A program made the position numbers and the translations under genes. A stretch of DNA of 64,000 nucleotides from Streptomyces sp. LUP47B (lineage in GTDB: Bacteria; Actinomycetota; Actinomycetes; Streptomycetales; Streptomycetaceae): assembly GCF_001746295.1 (NCBI RefSeq), contig NZ_MJAH01000007.1, positions 395,738 to 459,737 of the forward strand, in the 5' to 3' direction. The notes below the pieces were generated by a model. The model made no database searches and was not told where the DNA came from. It saw nothing but the letters and a program-made list of their open reading frames with translations. Positions 31,830-40,147 of this stretch are shown here, piece after piece; position 1 is the first letter of the stretch, and every line of letters starts with the position of its first letter.

Positions 31830-32864
31830 TCATGCGGACAGGTCGAGGAGGACTTTTCCGGTGACTCCGGACTCCACCGCCCTGTGGGCATCCGCGATCC
31901 GCTCCAGCCGGTAGCGGTGGAGGGGCAGCCCTCTGTCCTCACCCACGCCGATCACCCCGGCCGCCAGGGCCCTGTCGATGCATGCGACGGCGTTGTCGAG
32001 AACGGCGTCGGTCATCTTGTACAGCAGCACGAAGTGCCAGGTGACGCTCTGAGTCATCTGGGATCGGACCGGCATGGTGACGTCGTTGCCGCCGTTGTTG
32101 GCGTAGACGACGATCAGCCCGTGCGGCGCGAGGACCGCAAGGTCCAGGCCGACGTTGGTGGACGGAGAGACCTCGACGACGATGTCCACCCCGTCGGGCA
32201 CGAGTCGCCGTATCTCGGCGGCGGCGTCCTGCGTGCGGTAGTTCACCACCATCGCTGCGCCGGCGGCCTTCGCGAGGCGGGCCTTGGGTTCGCTGCTGAC
32301 GGTCGTGATCACGGTCGCTCCGGCCCACGTCGCCAGCTGGATCGCAGCATTGCCGACGGCGCCTGCTCCCCCCGCGACCAGCACGGTGACTCCCGCGAGC
32401 ATCCCCGGTCCGAGCTGCGTCGGGCCTCCGGCACGCAGTGTCAGCGCATGGTGAGCGGTGATGAAGGGGACCCCGAGGCTGGCGCCCAACTCCAGAGAGG
32501 CCGAGTCGGGCAGCGGGCGGACCAGCCGGGCCGGAATCGTGGCGTATTCCTGCGCGGTCCCCTCCAAGCGCTTGAAGGCGACGAGCCACAACCACACCCT
32601 GTCCCCCGGCGCGAGGTCCTCGACCCCCGGGCCGACGGCGTCCACGATCCCGGAGCCGTCGAGGTGCGGAACCTGAACCTGCCCGTCGGGGATCGGCATG
32701 TGGATGCCACCGATGCGGGTCTTCCAGTCGGTCGGGTTGACGCCTGAGTAGTGGAGCCTCACCCGAACCTCACCTGCGCCCGGATCTCGTATGGGGAGGT
32801 CGACCATGCGGAGCACATCGCGACCTCCTGTGGTTGCGTAACCTGCGGCTCTGATCTTCATCAC
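31830..32864 (-). CDS. NADPH:quinone reductase-like zinc-free alcohol dehydrogenase
   Basis: A 344-residue MDR-superfamily enzyme of the zeta-crystallin/quinone oxidoreductase type. The N-terminal GroES-like domain includes YSGVNPTDWKTR and DGSGIVDAVGPGVEDLAPGD; the Rossmann domain has VLVAGGAGAVGNAAIQLA. No zinc-ligand Cys cluster is present, as expected for the quinone reductase branch. It may reduce quinones or enone intermediates with NADPH. The ATGATG start lies 7 bases after the CocE hydrolase stop, so the two are in one operon with the alpha/beta hydrolase 90 bases further on. Confidence 0.9.
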   Translation of the reverse strand: MMKIRAAGYATTGGRDVLRMVDLPIRDPGAGEVRVRLHYSGVNPTDWKTRIGGIHMPIPDGQVQVPHLDGSGIVDAVGPGVEDLAPGDRVWLWLVAFKRLEGTAQEYATIPARLVRPLPDSASLELGASLGVPFITAHHALTLRAGGPTQLGPGMLAGVTVLVAGGAGAVGNAAIQLATWAGATVITTVSSEPKARLAKAAGAAMVVNYRTQDAAAEIRRLVPDGVDIVVEVSPSTNVGLDLAVLAPHGLIVVYANNGGNDVTMPVRSQMTQSVTWHFVLLYKMTDAVLDNAVACIDRALAAGVIGVGEDRGLPLHRYRLERIADAHRAVESGVTGKVLLDLSA

Positions 32865-32871
32865 TCCTTTT

Positions 32872-34692
32872 CTAGGTCGTTGCCGGGACGATCGGGAGGC
32901 GGAGAAAAGATGTGTGCTTGCCCCCCAGGTGAATCGAAGTGCGTCCGCTGAAGACGGACTCCGGACGATCCGACGGATCGTTGTGCAGGAACGGTCCCGA
33001 CCCCTGCATGGCGTTCTTGAAGTTCGAGAGTCGAGTCTCCGGCGCCGAGTCGTAAACCCAGTCGGAGCCTCGCAGGGTCAAGCTGAGACGCCAGCCCGGC
33101 GGGAGGACCACGCTGGTGGGCCACAGTTCGACATCGAGTTGACAGATCTCGTAGGGAATGACCTCGAGTTTCCGTTCATGCGGATGGAACGGCCGGTACG
33201 GCGTACTGAGACGCTGGTCCAGTTCCCGGTGCGACATTCGCAACCACCCCTTCGTCACCGCACTGAAGGGATCAATGGCACCTTGAAACACGCGCTCATT
33301 ACCAGCCGGGTCAAAGACGCGCAGTGCGGCGAAGATGTCCGCGTCCGTGGAGGTGGTGGATACGAAGAGCCGGCAGGCAATCGGTCCCGTGATCTCGGTG
33401 GTCTCCTCCATCGGTTCGGTCGTCCAGGAGACGCCCTCGCCGTTGGCGTCAAAGGAAACGACCGATTCGGCGGCGGCACCAGGGTGCATTCGATCGATGT
33501 CCAGTTGCAGATCAGTCCAGGTCGTCCCGGGAAGTGGCCATGCGTCTTCGTGTCGCACCTCCGTCGTTCCGTCGACGTGCCGAACTTTCATCCGGATGCG
33601 GGGCTGTTCATCCCAGCCGTTGTCTTCACCCTTGAGGAAGTGATCGAAGAACCGGCGCTGGAGGTCTACGCCATAGTCGGTGTAGAACTCCACCCAATGT
33701 TCACCGTCGTGTATCTCGAGCCATTTCTGCGTCGAAGACGCCCTGCAAAATCCTTCGATGTTGCCGCGAAGATGCAGTCCCTGCCCGCCCCAGTTACCGG
33801 CGGACAGCAGCGGCACATCAACGTGGGACAGATCGGCCTGGCGGTCACGGTAGGCGTCGATGAACTCGTTGTCGCGGTGAAACTTCGGCAAGTCGGCCCG
33901 GTTCGCAGCGAGTTCGGACTCATCCAGCGTTTTATCGCCACAGACCAGTTCACCGGTCGCAGCGCTCCTGGGTCCCGCCTCCCCTCGTCCGTGCTGGACC
34001 GGCAGCACCTGCATCTCGTACCAGTTCAGCAGCATCATGCTCAGAATTCCGCCATGGCGGACAGCCTCTCTGTAGAAGTCGGAGGCGCCCTCCCATACGC
34101 AGATCGCTGCGAGCGGCCCTGGCTTCAGCGCGGCCACCCGCCACTGGTTCATCCCGTAATAGGAGATACCGTTCAGGCCGACCTTGCCATTGCTCCACGG
34201 CTGTCGGCCCGCCCATTCGATGCTTTCGCGAAAGTCCTCGATCTCTCGCACGGAGAACGGGTCCAGAAAGCCTGGCGACCGGCCGGCACCACGCGAGTCC
34301 ACGCGAACGAGGACGTAGCCATGCGGAACCCACTTCTCTGGGTCCGCCACTTCCCAGCACTGGTGGACATTGGTCGACCCGGTCACGGTGTCCGGATGTT
34401 CCTCAGCCATCTTGTTCCATGCAGTCGGGTACCCGTTGGCGAACGCCAGACCTTTCCCGTAGGGGCCGTAGGTCATGAGCGCGGGATGTTCAAAGCCGTC
34501 ATTCGGACGGAAGACGTCAGCGCGTAGAACGATGCCATCGTCCATCTCGATCGGGACGTCCCGTTCGACAAGCATCCTCTTCGCCACTTCTTCTTGAGCA
34601 GCCACTTCAGCCTCCGATCCTGCGCCTGCCACTGGGAACTCGCCCACATCGAGGTCAGCCCAGAGTGCCGCAGCGGAACGGCCCTGCGACAT
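32872..34692 (-). CDS. CocE/NonD family hydrolase
   Basis: A serine esterase/amidase of the X-Pro dipeptidyl-peptidase-like S15 superfamily, about 606 residues. The catalytic domain begins at VPIEMDDGIVLRADVFRP; the nucleophile region is GLNGISYYGMNQW, with RVDSRGAGRSPG before it. The C-terminal jelly-roll domain includes GPIACRLFVSTTSTDADIF and ends VLPPGWRLSLTLRGSDW. In place of the common GxSxxG the elbow reads GISYYG, which still places Ser correctly. ATG 34692 (MSQGRS) is chosen because a 17-bp palindrome lies just upstream; ATG 34737 is an alternative, and 34839 would run into the divergent gene. GC here is visibly lower than in most of the window. Confidence 0.85.
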   Translation of the reverse strand: MSQGRSAAALWADLDVGEFPVAGAGSEAEVAAQEEVAKRMLVERDVPIEMDDGIVLRADVFRPNDGFEHPALMTYGPYGKGLAFANGYPTAWNKMAEEHPDTVTGSTNVHQCWEVADPEKWVPHGYVLVRVDSRGAGRSPGFLDPFSVREIEDFRESIEWAGRQPWSNGKVGLNGISYYGMNQWRVAALKPGPLAAICVWEGASDFYREAVRHGGILSMMLLNWYEMQVLPVQHGRGEAGPRSAATGELVCGDKTLDESELAANRADLPKFHRDNEFIDAYRDRQADLSHVDVPLLSAGNWGGQGLHLRGNIEGFCRASSTQKWLEIHDGEHWVEFYTDYGVDLQRRFFDHFLKGEDNGWDEQPRIRMKVRHVDGTTEVRHEDAWPLPGTTWTDLQLDIDRMHPGAAAESVVSFDANGEGVSWTTEPMEETTEITGPIACRLFVSTTSTDADIFAALRVFDPAGNERVFQGAIDPFSAVTKGWLRMSHRELDQRLSTPYRPFHPHERKLEVIPYEICQLDVELWPTSVVLPPGWRLSLTLRGSDWVYDSAPETRLSNFKNAMQGSGPFLHNDPSDRPESVFSGRTSIHLGGKHTSFLRLPIVPATT

Positions 34693-34697
34693 GTGCT

Positions 34698-34714
34698 CAC
34701 TCACACTGTGAGTG
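34698..34714. promoter_or_regulatory. 17-bp palindrome between CocE hydrolase and FAD monooxygenase
   Basis: CACTCACA-C-TGTGAGTG, perfect 8-bp arms with a single central base. It lies in the divergent promoter region of the catabolic island and is a good operator candidate for its PucR-type regulator or an unlinked one. Confidence 0.6.
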
Positions 34715-34825
34715 ACGTGCAATGTGTCCTGGTACATGGAATCGGTCGCGTCACCCCTCCGAGACTGAATGCCCGAGGCATCGAGCAGGTGAGCCGATGC
34801 CTCTCGCAACCAGGGAGGTCGACGC

Positions 34826-36004
34826 ATGCGCGAACCCAAGTCCCGTCAGGCAGTCGTCGTCGGAGGTTCGATCGGCGGTCTCACCACCGCGCTGCTGCTA
34901 CGCGACCTCGACTGGGACGTCGACGTCTTCGAGCGATCGACCCGCGACGACGCCCGCGGCGGCGGCATCGTGCTGCAGCCGGACACGATCCGCTGGTTCA
35001 CTGAACGAAGTACGCAGGCGCTGGAGAACCTGACCACCTCGACGAATTTCGTCCAGTACCTGGGCATCAACAATCACGTGGCTCACCGCGAGTACGCGCA
35101 GTGGTCCTACAGCTCGTGGGCGACCCTCCACTCGGCGCTGCTGCGCGATTTCGGTGCCGAACGTCATAGGCACGGACACCGCGCCGTGGCGGTCGCTCAG
35201 GACGCGTCGACCGCTACCGTCGAATTCGACAATGGCAGCTTCGCTACCGGCGACCTCGTGGTATTCGCCGACGGGGTGAACTCGATGGGCCGGCAGTACG
35301 TCTCACCGAACACACCCGTCCGGTACTCCGGCTACATAGGTTGGCGCGGCCTCGTATCAGAGCGCCTGTTGAGCAACGAAACGCGTGCGGTTATCGAGGA
35401 CTCCGTGACCTACGCGCTCTTGCCGGACTCACACGTCGTGATGTATCCCGTGCCCAGCTCGATCAAAGGTGGCAGAACCGAAAGGCTCATGAACTTCGTC
35501 TGGTACCGCAACGTTCCCGCGGGAAGCCAACTCGACCAGTTCGTTGGCGGCGCGTCCGACGGGGTTCTGTCGTTGCACCCGGACAACGTTCCGCACATCG
35601 AGGTCGAACGAATGCGGATGGACGCAGCTCGCGACCTGCCGCCCGCAACGGCCGAGGTCGTTCTGCGCTGCGATGCTCCCTACGTCCAGGTCGTCAGTGA
35701 CATTCGCGCCGCGCAGATGGTCCGGGGCCGGGTCGCGATACTCGGTGACGCGGCATGCGCCGCCCGCCCGCACGCGGCGGCGGGCACCGCCAAGGCCGCT
35801 GCCGACGCGTGGAGTCTTGCCACGGCAATCGAAAAGACCGACGGCCTGGAGCAAGCCCTTCAGGTCTGGGAGCCGATTCAGCTCGCCCTGGGCGCTCAGC
35901 TCGAGTCGCGCGTCCAGGCCATGGGCGAGCGTTCCCAGTTCGAAAACTCTTGGCGCCCGGAGGATCCCGAACTCCGGTTCGGTCTCTACGGGCCCGGTAT
36001 CTGA
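34826..36004 (+). CDS. FAD-dependent aromatic-ring monooxygenase (2,6-dihydroxypyridine hydroxylase-like)
   Basis: A 392-residue class A flavoprotein hydroxylase. The FAD dinucleotide fold is AVVVGGSIGGLTTALLLRD, FADGVNS lies in the middle, and the second FAD motif is RGRVAILGDAACAARPHAAA. The ARPH sequence in that loop and overall length resemble 2,6-dihydroxypyridine 3-monooxygenase and related N-heterocycle hydroxylases; phenolic substrates are also possible. The ATG follows AGGGAGGTCGACGC. It leads a plus-strand operon with a cupin and the regulator, divergent from the hydrolase genes, which suggests a ring hydroxylation then hydrolysis pathway. Confidence 0.87.
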   Translation: MREPKSRQAVVVGGSIGGLTTALLLRDLDWDVDVFERSTRDDARGGGIVLQPDTIRWFTERSTQALENLTTSTNFVQYLGINNHVAHREYAQWSYSSWATLHSALLRDFGAERHRHGHRAVAVAQDASTATVEFDNGSFATGDLVVFADGVNSMGRQYVSPNTPVRYSGYIGWRGLVSERLLSNETRAVIEDSVTYALLPDSHVVMYPVPSSIKGGRTERLMNFVWYRNVPAGSQLDQFVGGASDGVLSLHPDNVPHIEVERMRMDAARDLPPATAEVVLRCDAPYVQVVSDIRAAQMVRGRVAILGDAACAARPHAAAGTAKAAADAWSLATAIEKTDGLEQALQVWEPIQLALGAQLESRVQAMGERSQFENSWRPEDPELRFGLYGPGI

Positions 36005-36023
36005 CGGAGACGGAGGGAGCACT

Positions 36024-36491
36024 GTGAGTAATAGGTCCGGGGACAATCGAAAAACGCCCGTCGCGAGCGGCCTTGATCTGCCCCTGGCGGGCGAACTGAT
36101 CGCCAGCAAATTTTCCGGCTGGACCGATGAGCTGATCGAAGAGTTCCGCGTTCACGCGCAGGATGGACATGTGGGTTCGCGTCTGCTCAGCGAGCATACC
36201 CGTGTCCGGGTCTGGGAGATTCGGCTGGCGCCGGGCGAACGATGGCACGCTCATCGTCACGTGCTCGATTACTTCTGGACGGCTGTCACGTCCGGCCGCA
36301 GCATGCAGCACACTCACGACGGAACGACTCGCGCAGTGGAGTACACAGCTGGCGAAACGCGGCATTTTGAGTTCACGCACGGCGAATTCCTGCTCCACGA
36401 CATCGAAAACGTGGGTGAAGCAGATCTCGTATTCACGACTGTGGAACATCTCGACAGCGAGAACGAACCCCTGCCGATCGGAACTGGATGA
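36024..36491 (+). CDS. Cupin domain protein
   Basis: A 155-residue single-cupin protein. RVWEIRLAPGERWHAHRHVL holds the first cupin motif with His ligands, and EYTAGETRHFEFTHGEF the second half. Proteins of this size next to flavin hydroxylases often act as small dioxygenases, isomerases or sensors, but no activity can be assigned. The GTG follows GGAGGGAGCACT, 19 bases after the monooxygenase stop, and the stop overlaps the next gene's ATG by four bases, so all three are co-transcribed. Confidence 0.82.
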   Translation: MSNRSGDNRKTPVASGLDLPLAGELIASKFSGWTDELIEEFRVHAQDGHVGSRLLSEHTRVRVWEIRLAPGERWHAHRHVLDYFWTAVTSGRSMQHTHDGTTRAVEYTAGETRHFEFTHGEFLLHDIENVGEADLVFTTVEHLDSENEPLPIGTG

Positions 36492-38320
36492 GCGCACCCT
36501 CGCGACCGGCTCCTGTCATACGCTTGAGCCGGGGTCACGGACGACCGTCACATGCGAGTCGTCAGGCTGGAGGGCACCTCTTGAGCAAGCCGATGCCTCA
36601 CGAAGTGACGCCCACCGCTGTGTGGATCGCGGCGCTCGAGTTGCTGGCCCGTCAGGCCGGGGCGGGGAGTTCGTCCGAAGACTTGCACCAGCGACTGGTC
36701 GCGGTGGGGCGTCAGCTCACCGGCTTCGACTTCTGCGCGGTTCTTCTCCCCGACGAAACAGGAACTCAGCTGCTCATCCGTGCCTGGGCCGGTCTGGACA
36801 CCTTCTACGTCGAGCAGATCAACTCCCGGAACCCGTTGACGCTTGGCAGTACCGCGAGACAGTCGCCCTCCAGCAGGGCCTATACCTCCGGCGTTTCCGT
36901 CTGGGTGTCCGACATCACGCGGCACGCCGACTTCACGCAATGGTCCGGGCCGGCGAGAGCGCAGGGTTATCGGACACTGCTGGCTGTGCCGCTGCGAGCG
37001 GGCGACCAGATCGTCGGAACCTTCAACTGTTACAACAGAGAGGTCATCGCCCCGGATCCCCAGCTTCGCCACTTGGTCGAGGCCCTGACGGATTTCGCGA
37101 GCGCGGCTCTCGAAATCACGCGGCTCCGCCAGGCGGAGACCGGCCGAGTCAATCAGCTCGAGGATCTGAACGAGGAACTACGCGACCGACAGGCGCGGGA
37201 CGAGCGATCTCAGGAGCTGCATCGTCGCCTTACCGACGTGGCCCTCACCAACTCGGATCTCGCCCACCTCGCACACGAGTCCGCACAGATGCTGGGCGCC
37301 AGATTCCTGAAGATCGTCGATGCCTCAGGCTTCGTGCTGGCACAGGCGGGCCCCGACTCGGCCGAAGACCTGGCACCGGAGAGCCCGAACTCGGCAGTGG
37401 TTCTGCTGCACGGGGAGACAGCTGCACGAATCGAGGCTTTCGGCGCGACCCTCGAACCCGACATGGCGGCTCGCGCACTGGAGCACGCGGCAACCGTCTG
37501 CGCGCTCCTGCTTCTGCGCGACCGGACCGCGGCCGAAGCCGAAGCCCGGTTCAGAGACGATCTGATCGGAGATCTTTTTTCTGGCGACCCTGAGCGGCGC
37601 ACCGCGGCCCGACAGCGCGCACTACGAGCAAACCTGCTCGTCGACGAGGTTCAGGTAGTCGTGATGAAGGATCACAGCGACGTTGGTGCCGCGAAAATCG
37701 ACAACTCGCCGCTCGGGCGCCGGATGCGATCCATTTCGAGTCGCCGACCCCGCCTTGTCTGCGGTCGGCTCGGCGACTACTGGGTCGCCCTCTGGCCGAT
37801 CAGTGAAGGTGCGAGGGACATAGCTGCCACCCTCACGCAGGGCGCGATCGACCCTCAGGTTCACGCAGTTGTGGCCCCGGCCAGTGGTTCACAAGACCTG
37901 GCCAGGGCCTTCCGGATGGCACGGGGCGCGCTTGAACTGGGCGGCTCCCAGGCTCCCCTGGTTCGCACCATCGAGGACCTGGGGGTGGTTGGCCTGTTGC
38001 TCCAGCTGGAGGACCACAGGGCCGTCGCCAACTTCAGTGATCGCGTGCTGGGTGCACTGCGCCAGAGCGACTTTGAGCGCTCGACAGACCTGATCCTCAC
38101 CCTGCGAACCTACTTGGCCCATGATTGCCGCGCCGATGTGTCCGCTCAGAAGCTCTTCGTGCACAAGAACACGATCTCCCAGCGGCTTCGGCGCATCGAG
38201 AAGCTGACGGGACTCTCTCTCGCAAGTCCTTCGGACGTCTTGCAGTTCAGTGCCGCCTTGGCGGCAGACGACATCCGGTCGGCATCGGCTTCGCCGGGAT
38301 CAGACCGGATGTCAGAGTGA
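36488..38320 (+). CDS. GAF-domain PucR/CdaR-type transcriptional activator
   Basis: A 610-residue regulator. A GAF domain (about 45-215, with LLIRAWAGLDTFYV and YRTLLAVPLRAGDQIVGTFN) is followed by a coiled-coil linker, a central GGDEF-like region typical of this family and a C-terminal PucR helix-turn-helix (DVSAQKLFVHKNTISQRLRR at about 555-575). Such proteins activate catabolic operons when a ligand binds the GAF domain. The ATG overlaps the cupin stop (ATGA), but a TTG at 36581 with GGAGGGCACC upstream may be the real start; the first 31 residues have no domain. It probably controls the surrounding divergent operons. Confidence 0.87.
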   Translation: MSAPSRPAPVIRLSRGHGRPSHASRQAGGHLLSKPMPHEVTPTAVWIAALELLARQAGAGSSSEDLHQRLVAVGRQLTGFDFCAVLLPDETGTQLLIRAWAGLDTFYVEQINSRNPLTLGSTARQSPSSRAYTSGVSVWVSDITRHADFTQWSGPARAQGYRTLLAVPLRAGDQIVGTFNCYNREVIAPDPQLRHLVEALTDFASAALEITRLRQAETGRVNQLEDLNEELRDRQARDERSQELHRRLTDVALTNSDLAHLAHESAQMLGARFLKIVDASGFVLAQAGPDSAEDLAPESPNSAVVLLHGETAARIEAFGATLEPDMAARALEHAATVCALLLLRDRTAAEAEARFRDDLIGDLFSGDPERRTAARQRALRANLLVDEVQVVVMKDHSDVGAAKIDNSPLGRRMRSISSRRPRLVCGRLGDYWVALWPISEGARDIAATLTQGAIDPQVHAVVAPASGSQDLARAFRMARGALELGGSQAPLVRTIEDLGVVGLLLQLEDHRAVANFSDRVLGALRQSDFERSTDLILTLRTYLAHDCRADVSAQKLFVHKNTISQRLRRIEKLTGLSLASPSDVLQFSAALAADDIRSASASPGSDRMSE

Positions 38321-38440
38321 GGCCCCGGCGCACTGGACGAGTTGCTGCACGGTGAGTGCTCCGCCGTCCGGGCCGAGGAGGACCGCGGTCAGGCCGGCGA
38401 CCTCGTCGGGCGCGACGAACCGGCCGAGGGGCGGGTGTCC
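38312..38440 (-). pseudogene. C-terminal remnant of an SDR dehydrogenase
   Basis: The last 41 codons read HPPLGRFVAPDEVAGLTAVL, then LGPDGGALTVQQLVQCAGASL before a TGA, the standard end of classical SDR enzymes (PLGR..PEE/DEVA..LLS..GxxTGQ). The frame is open back to 38668 but without Rossmann or YxxxK motifs, so only the tail survives. It overlaps the regulator's 3' end by nine bases and may mark the recombination edge of the catabolic island. Confidence 0.6.
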
Positions 38441-38842
38441 TCCTGAACGTCTATGCGTGGACTGTCGAGCACTGGGATGAACTCGTCGACGCCCGCGAGC
38501 GCACAGACCCGTGAACGATTCCGCCGTCGACAACGTCAAGTAGGCACGGTCTCCCCCGCGACGGTGGAGATCCGGTCGCCACATAGCCCTGCGGCCGACG
38601 GCGACACGTCCTGCGCGGAGCCGCGTCGCAAGCTGAAGTTGCGGTAAGAGCAACCTGTCAACGAGCACAGCTTATTTCCTGCATACGTGGTGCCCACCGC
38701 CCAAATGGGACAGGCCCGACGGCTCACGCATTGAGCTGTCAACAATTTTGCTGATAGTTCTCTCGTCCAGCGCGCGCTTGTCCCGGACGCCGCCGTCCGC
38801 AGAGTCGGCGTACCGTCCCCACCCTTTCTTCAGGGAGTGTTC
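38441..38842. other. Gap upstream of the DUF3500 gene
   Basis: About 400 bases after the SDR remnant with no supported gene. The final 100 bases are relatively AT-rich (around CAATTTTGCTGATAG near 38742-38756) and probably contain the promoter of the DUF3500-HupE operon. Confidence 0.4.
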
Positions 38843-40147
38843 GTGAGCAAAGAGAGAACCCGTCGGGCTCGTAGCCGACGTGCTTGGCGGGGCATAGCGG
38901 GCGTGGCCGCCGGCGTGGTCCTCGTCGGTGGCGGATTCGTGGCGGCCAACGCCGCGACGACCACGGGCGACGCGAAGAAGGCCGGCGTCCACTACCCGGT
39001 CGACAGGAAGGCCAGCGGCGTCGCGGCCGTGGTCAGCGCCGCCAACGCGTTCCTGAACACGCTGGACTCCGACCAGCAGGCGGCGACCGTCCTGGACTTC
39101 TCCCAGGCGAACGCGACCGCGTGGTCGAACCTGCCGTGCGGGTCGACCTGCCGTCCCGGGATCCAGTTCAGCTCGCTGAGCGACGAGCAACTGGCCGCGG
39201 CCGAGAACGTGTTGAAGGTGGCCCTGGGATCCGGCAAGGACACCGGCTACGAGCACGTTCTCGAGACTCTCAAGGCCGACGACGTGCTCGCCTCGGCGCA
39301 GAGCACCGGCTCCGACTCCGCCGCGCCGACCGACGGCGCGTCCAGCGCCCCCTCGGCCGACGCCTCCGTCTCGGACTCGGCTTCGGCTTCGGCTTCGGCT
39401 TCGGCTTCGGCGGACCCGAGTGTCACGCCCACCGACGTCCCGACCGGCGCCCCACCCTCCGGTGGCGGTGGCGGCGGCGGCGGTCTCGGCGGCTACGGCA
39501 GTGGTGTCTACTTCCTGGCGTTCCTGGGCACCCCGTCGGCGGACGGCACCTGGCAGCTGCACTTCGGCGGCCACCACCTCGCCGTGAACGTCACCTACAA
39601 GGACGGCAAGGTGGCCGGCGCCAGTCCGTTCTTCACCGGTGTCGAGCCCACCAGCTGGACCGACGACGACGGCACCACGCACGCCCCGATGGCGAAGTTC
39701 CGCGACGGTCTGCTGAAGCTGACCAGCAGCCTGAGCACGGCGCAGCTGGCCAAGGCCAAGCTGTCCGAGTCGTTCGGCGACGTGCTGCTCGGCCCCGGTG
39801 AGGACGGCCAGTTCCCGGCGACCAAGGAAGGCATCAAGGCCGGCTCACTGTCGGCGAAGCAGAAGAAGCTGGTCCTGGAGGCCATCCACCCCTGGGTCGC
39901 CGACGTGGACGACGCCACCGCCAAGCAGCTCATGAAGACGTACGCCAAGGAACTCGACCAGACCTACGTCGCCTACTCCGGCGGCACGGGCCTGGACACC
40001 CAGGGCGACTACGTGCGGATCGACGGCCCGAGCGTCTGGGTCGAGTTCGTCTGCCAGAACGGCGTCGTGTACCGGGACCAAGTCCACTACCACACCGTGT
40101 ACCGGGACCACACCCGCGACTACGGCAGCGAGTTCTCCTTCTCATGA
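38843..40147 (+). CDS. DUF3500 secreted protein
   Basis: A 434-residue exported protein. A Lys/Arg-rich N-terminus and hydrophobic span (GIAGVAAGVVLVGGGFVAAN) form the signal; a low-complexity Ser/Ala then Gly-rich linker occupies about residues 160-215. The DUF3500 domain contains GVYFLAFLGTPSADGTWQLH, FGGHHLAVNVTY, FTGVEP and VWVEFVCQNG. Its function is unknown; the His-rich FGGHHLA strand hints at metal binding. The GTG at 38843 follows CAGGGAGTGTTC. The stop overlaps the HupE-like ATG by four bases, a pairing that suggests one functional unit. Confidence 0.85.
   Translation: MSKERTRRARSRRAWRGIAGVAAGVVLVGGGFVAANAATTTGDAKKAGVHYPVDRKASGVAAVVSAANAFLNTLDSDQQAATVLDFSQANATAWSNLPCGSTCRPGIQFSSLSDEQLAAAENVLKVALGSGKDTGYEHVLETLKADDVLASAQSTGSDSAAPTDGASSAPSADASVSDSASASASASASADPSVTPTDVPTGAPPSGGGGGGGGLGGYGSGVYFLAFLGTPSADGTWQLHFGGHHLAVNVTYKDGKVAGASPFFTGVEPTSWTDDDGTTHAPMAKFRDGLLKLTSSLSTAQLAKAKLSESFGDVLLGPGEDGQFPATKEGIKAGSLSAKQKKLVLEAIHPWVADVDDATAKQLMKTYAKELDQTYVAYSGGTGLDTQGDYVRIDGPSVWVEFVCQNGVVYRDQVHYHTVYRDHTRDYGSEFSFS
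39377..39411 (+). repeat. TCGGCT hexanucleotide repeat inside DUF3500 gene
   Basis: Nearly six copies of TCGGCT in tandem encode alternating Ser-Ala in the linker between signal peptide and DUF3500 domain. Being in multiples of six, length changes stay in frame. Confidence 0.85.
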
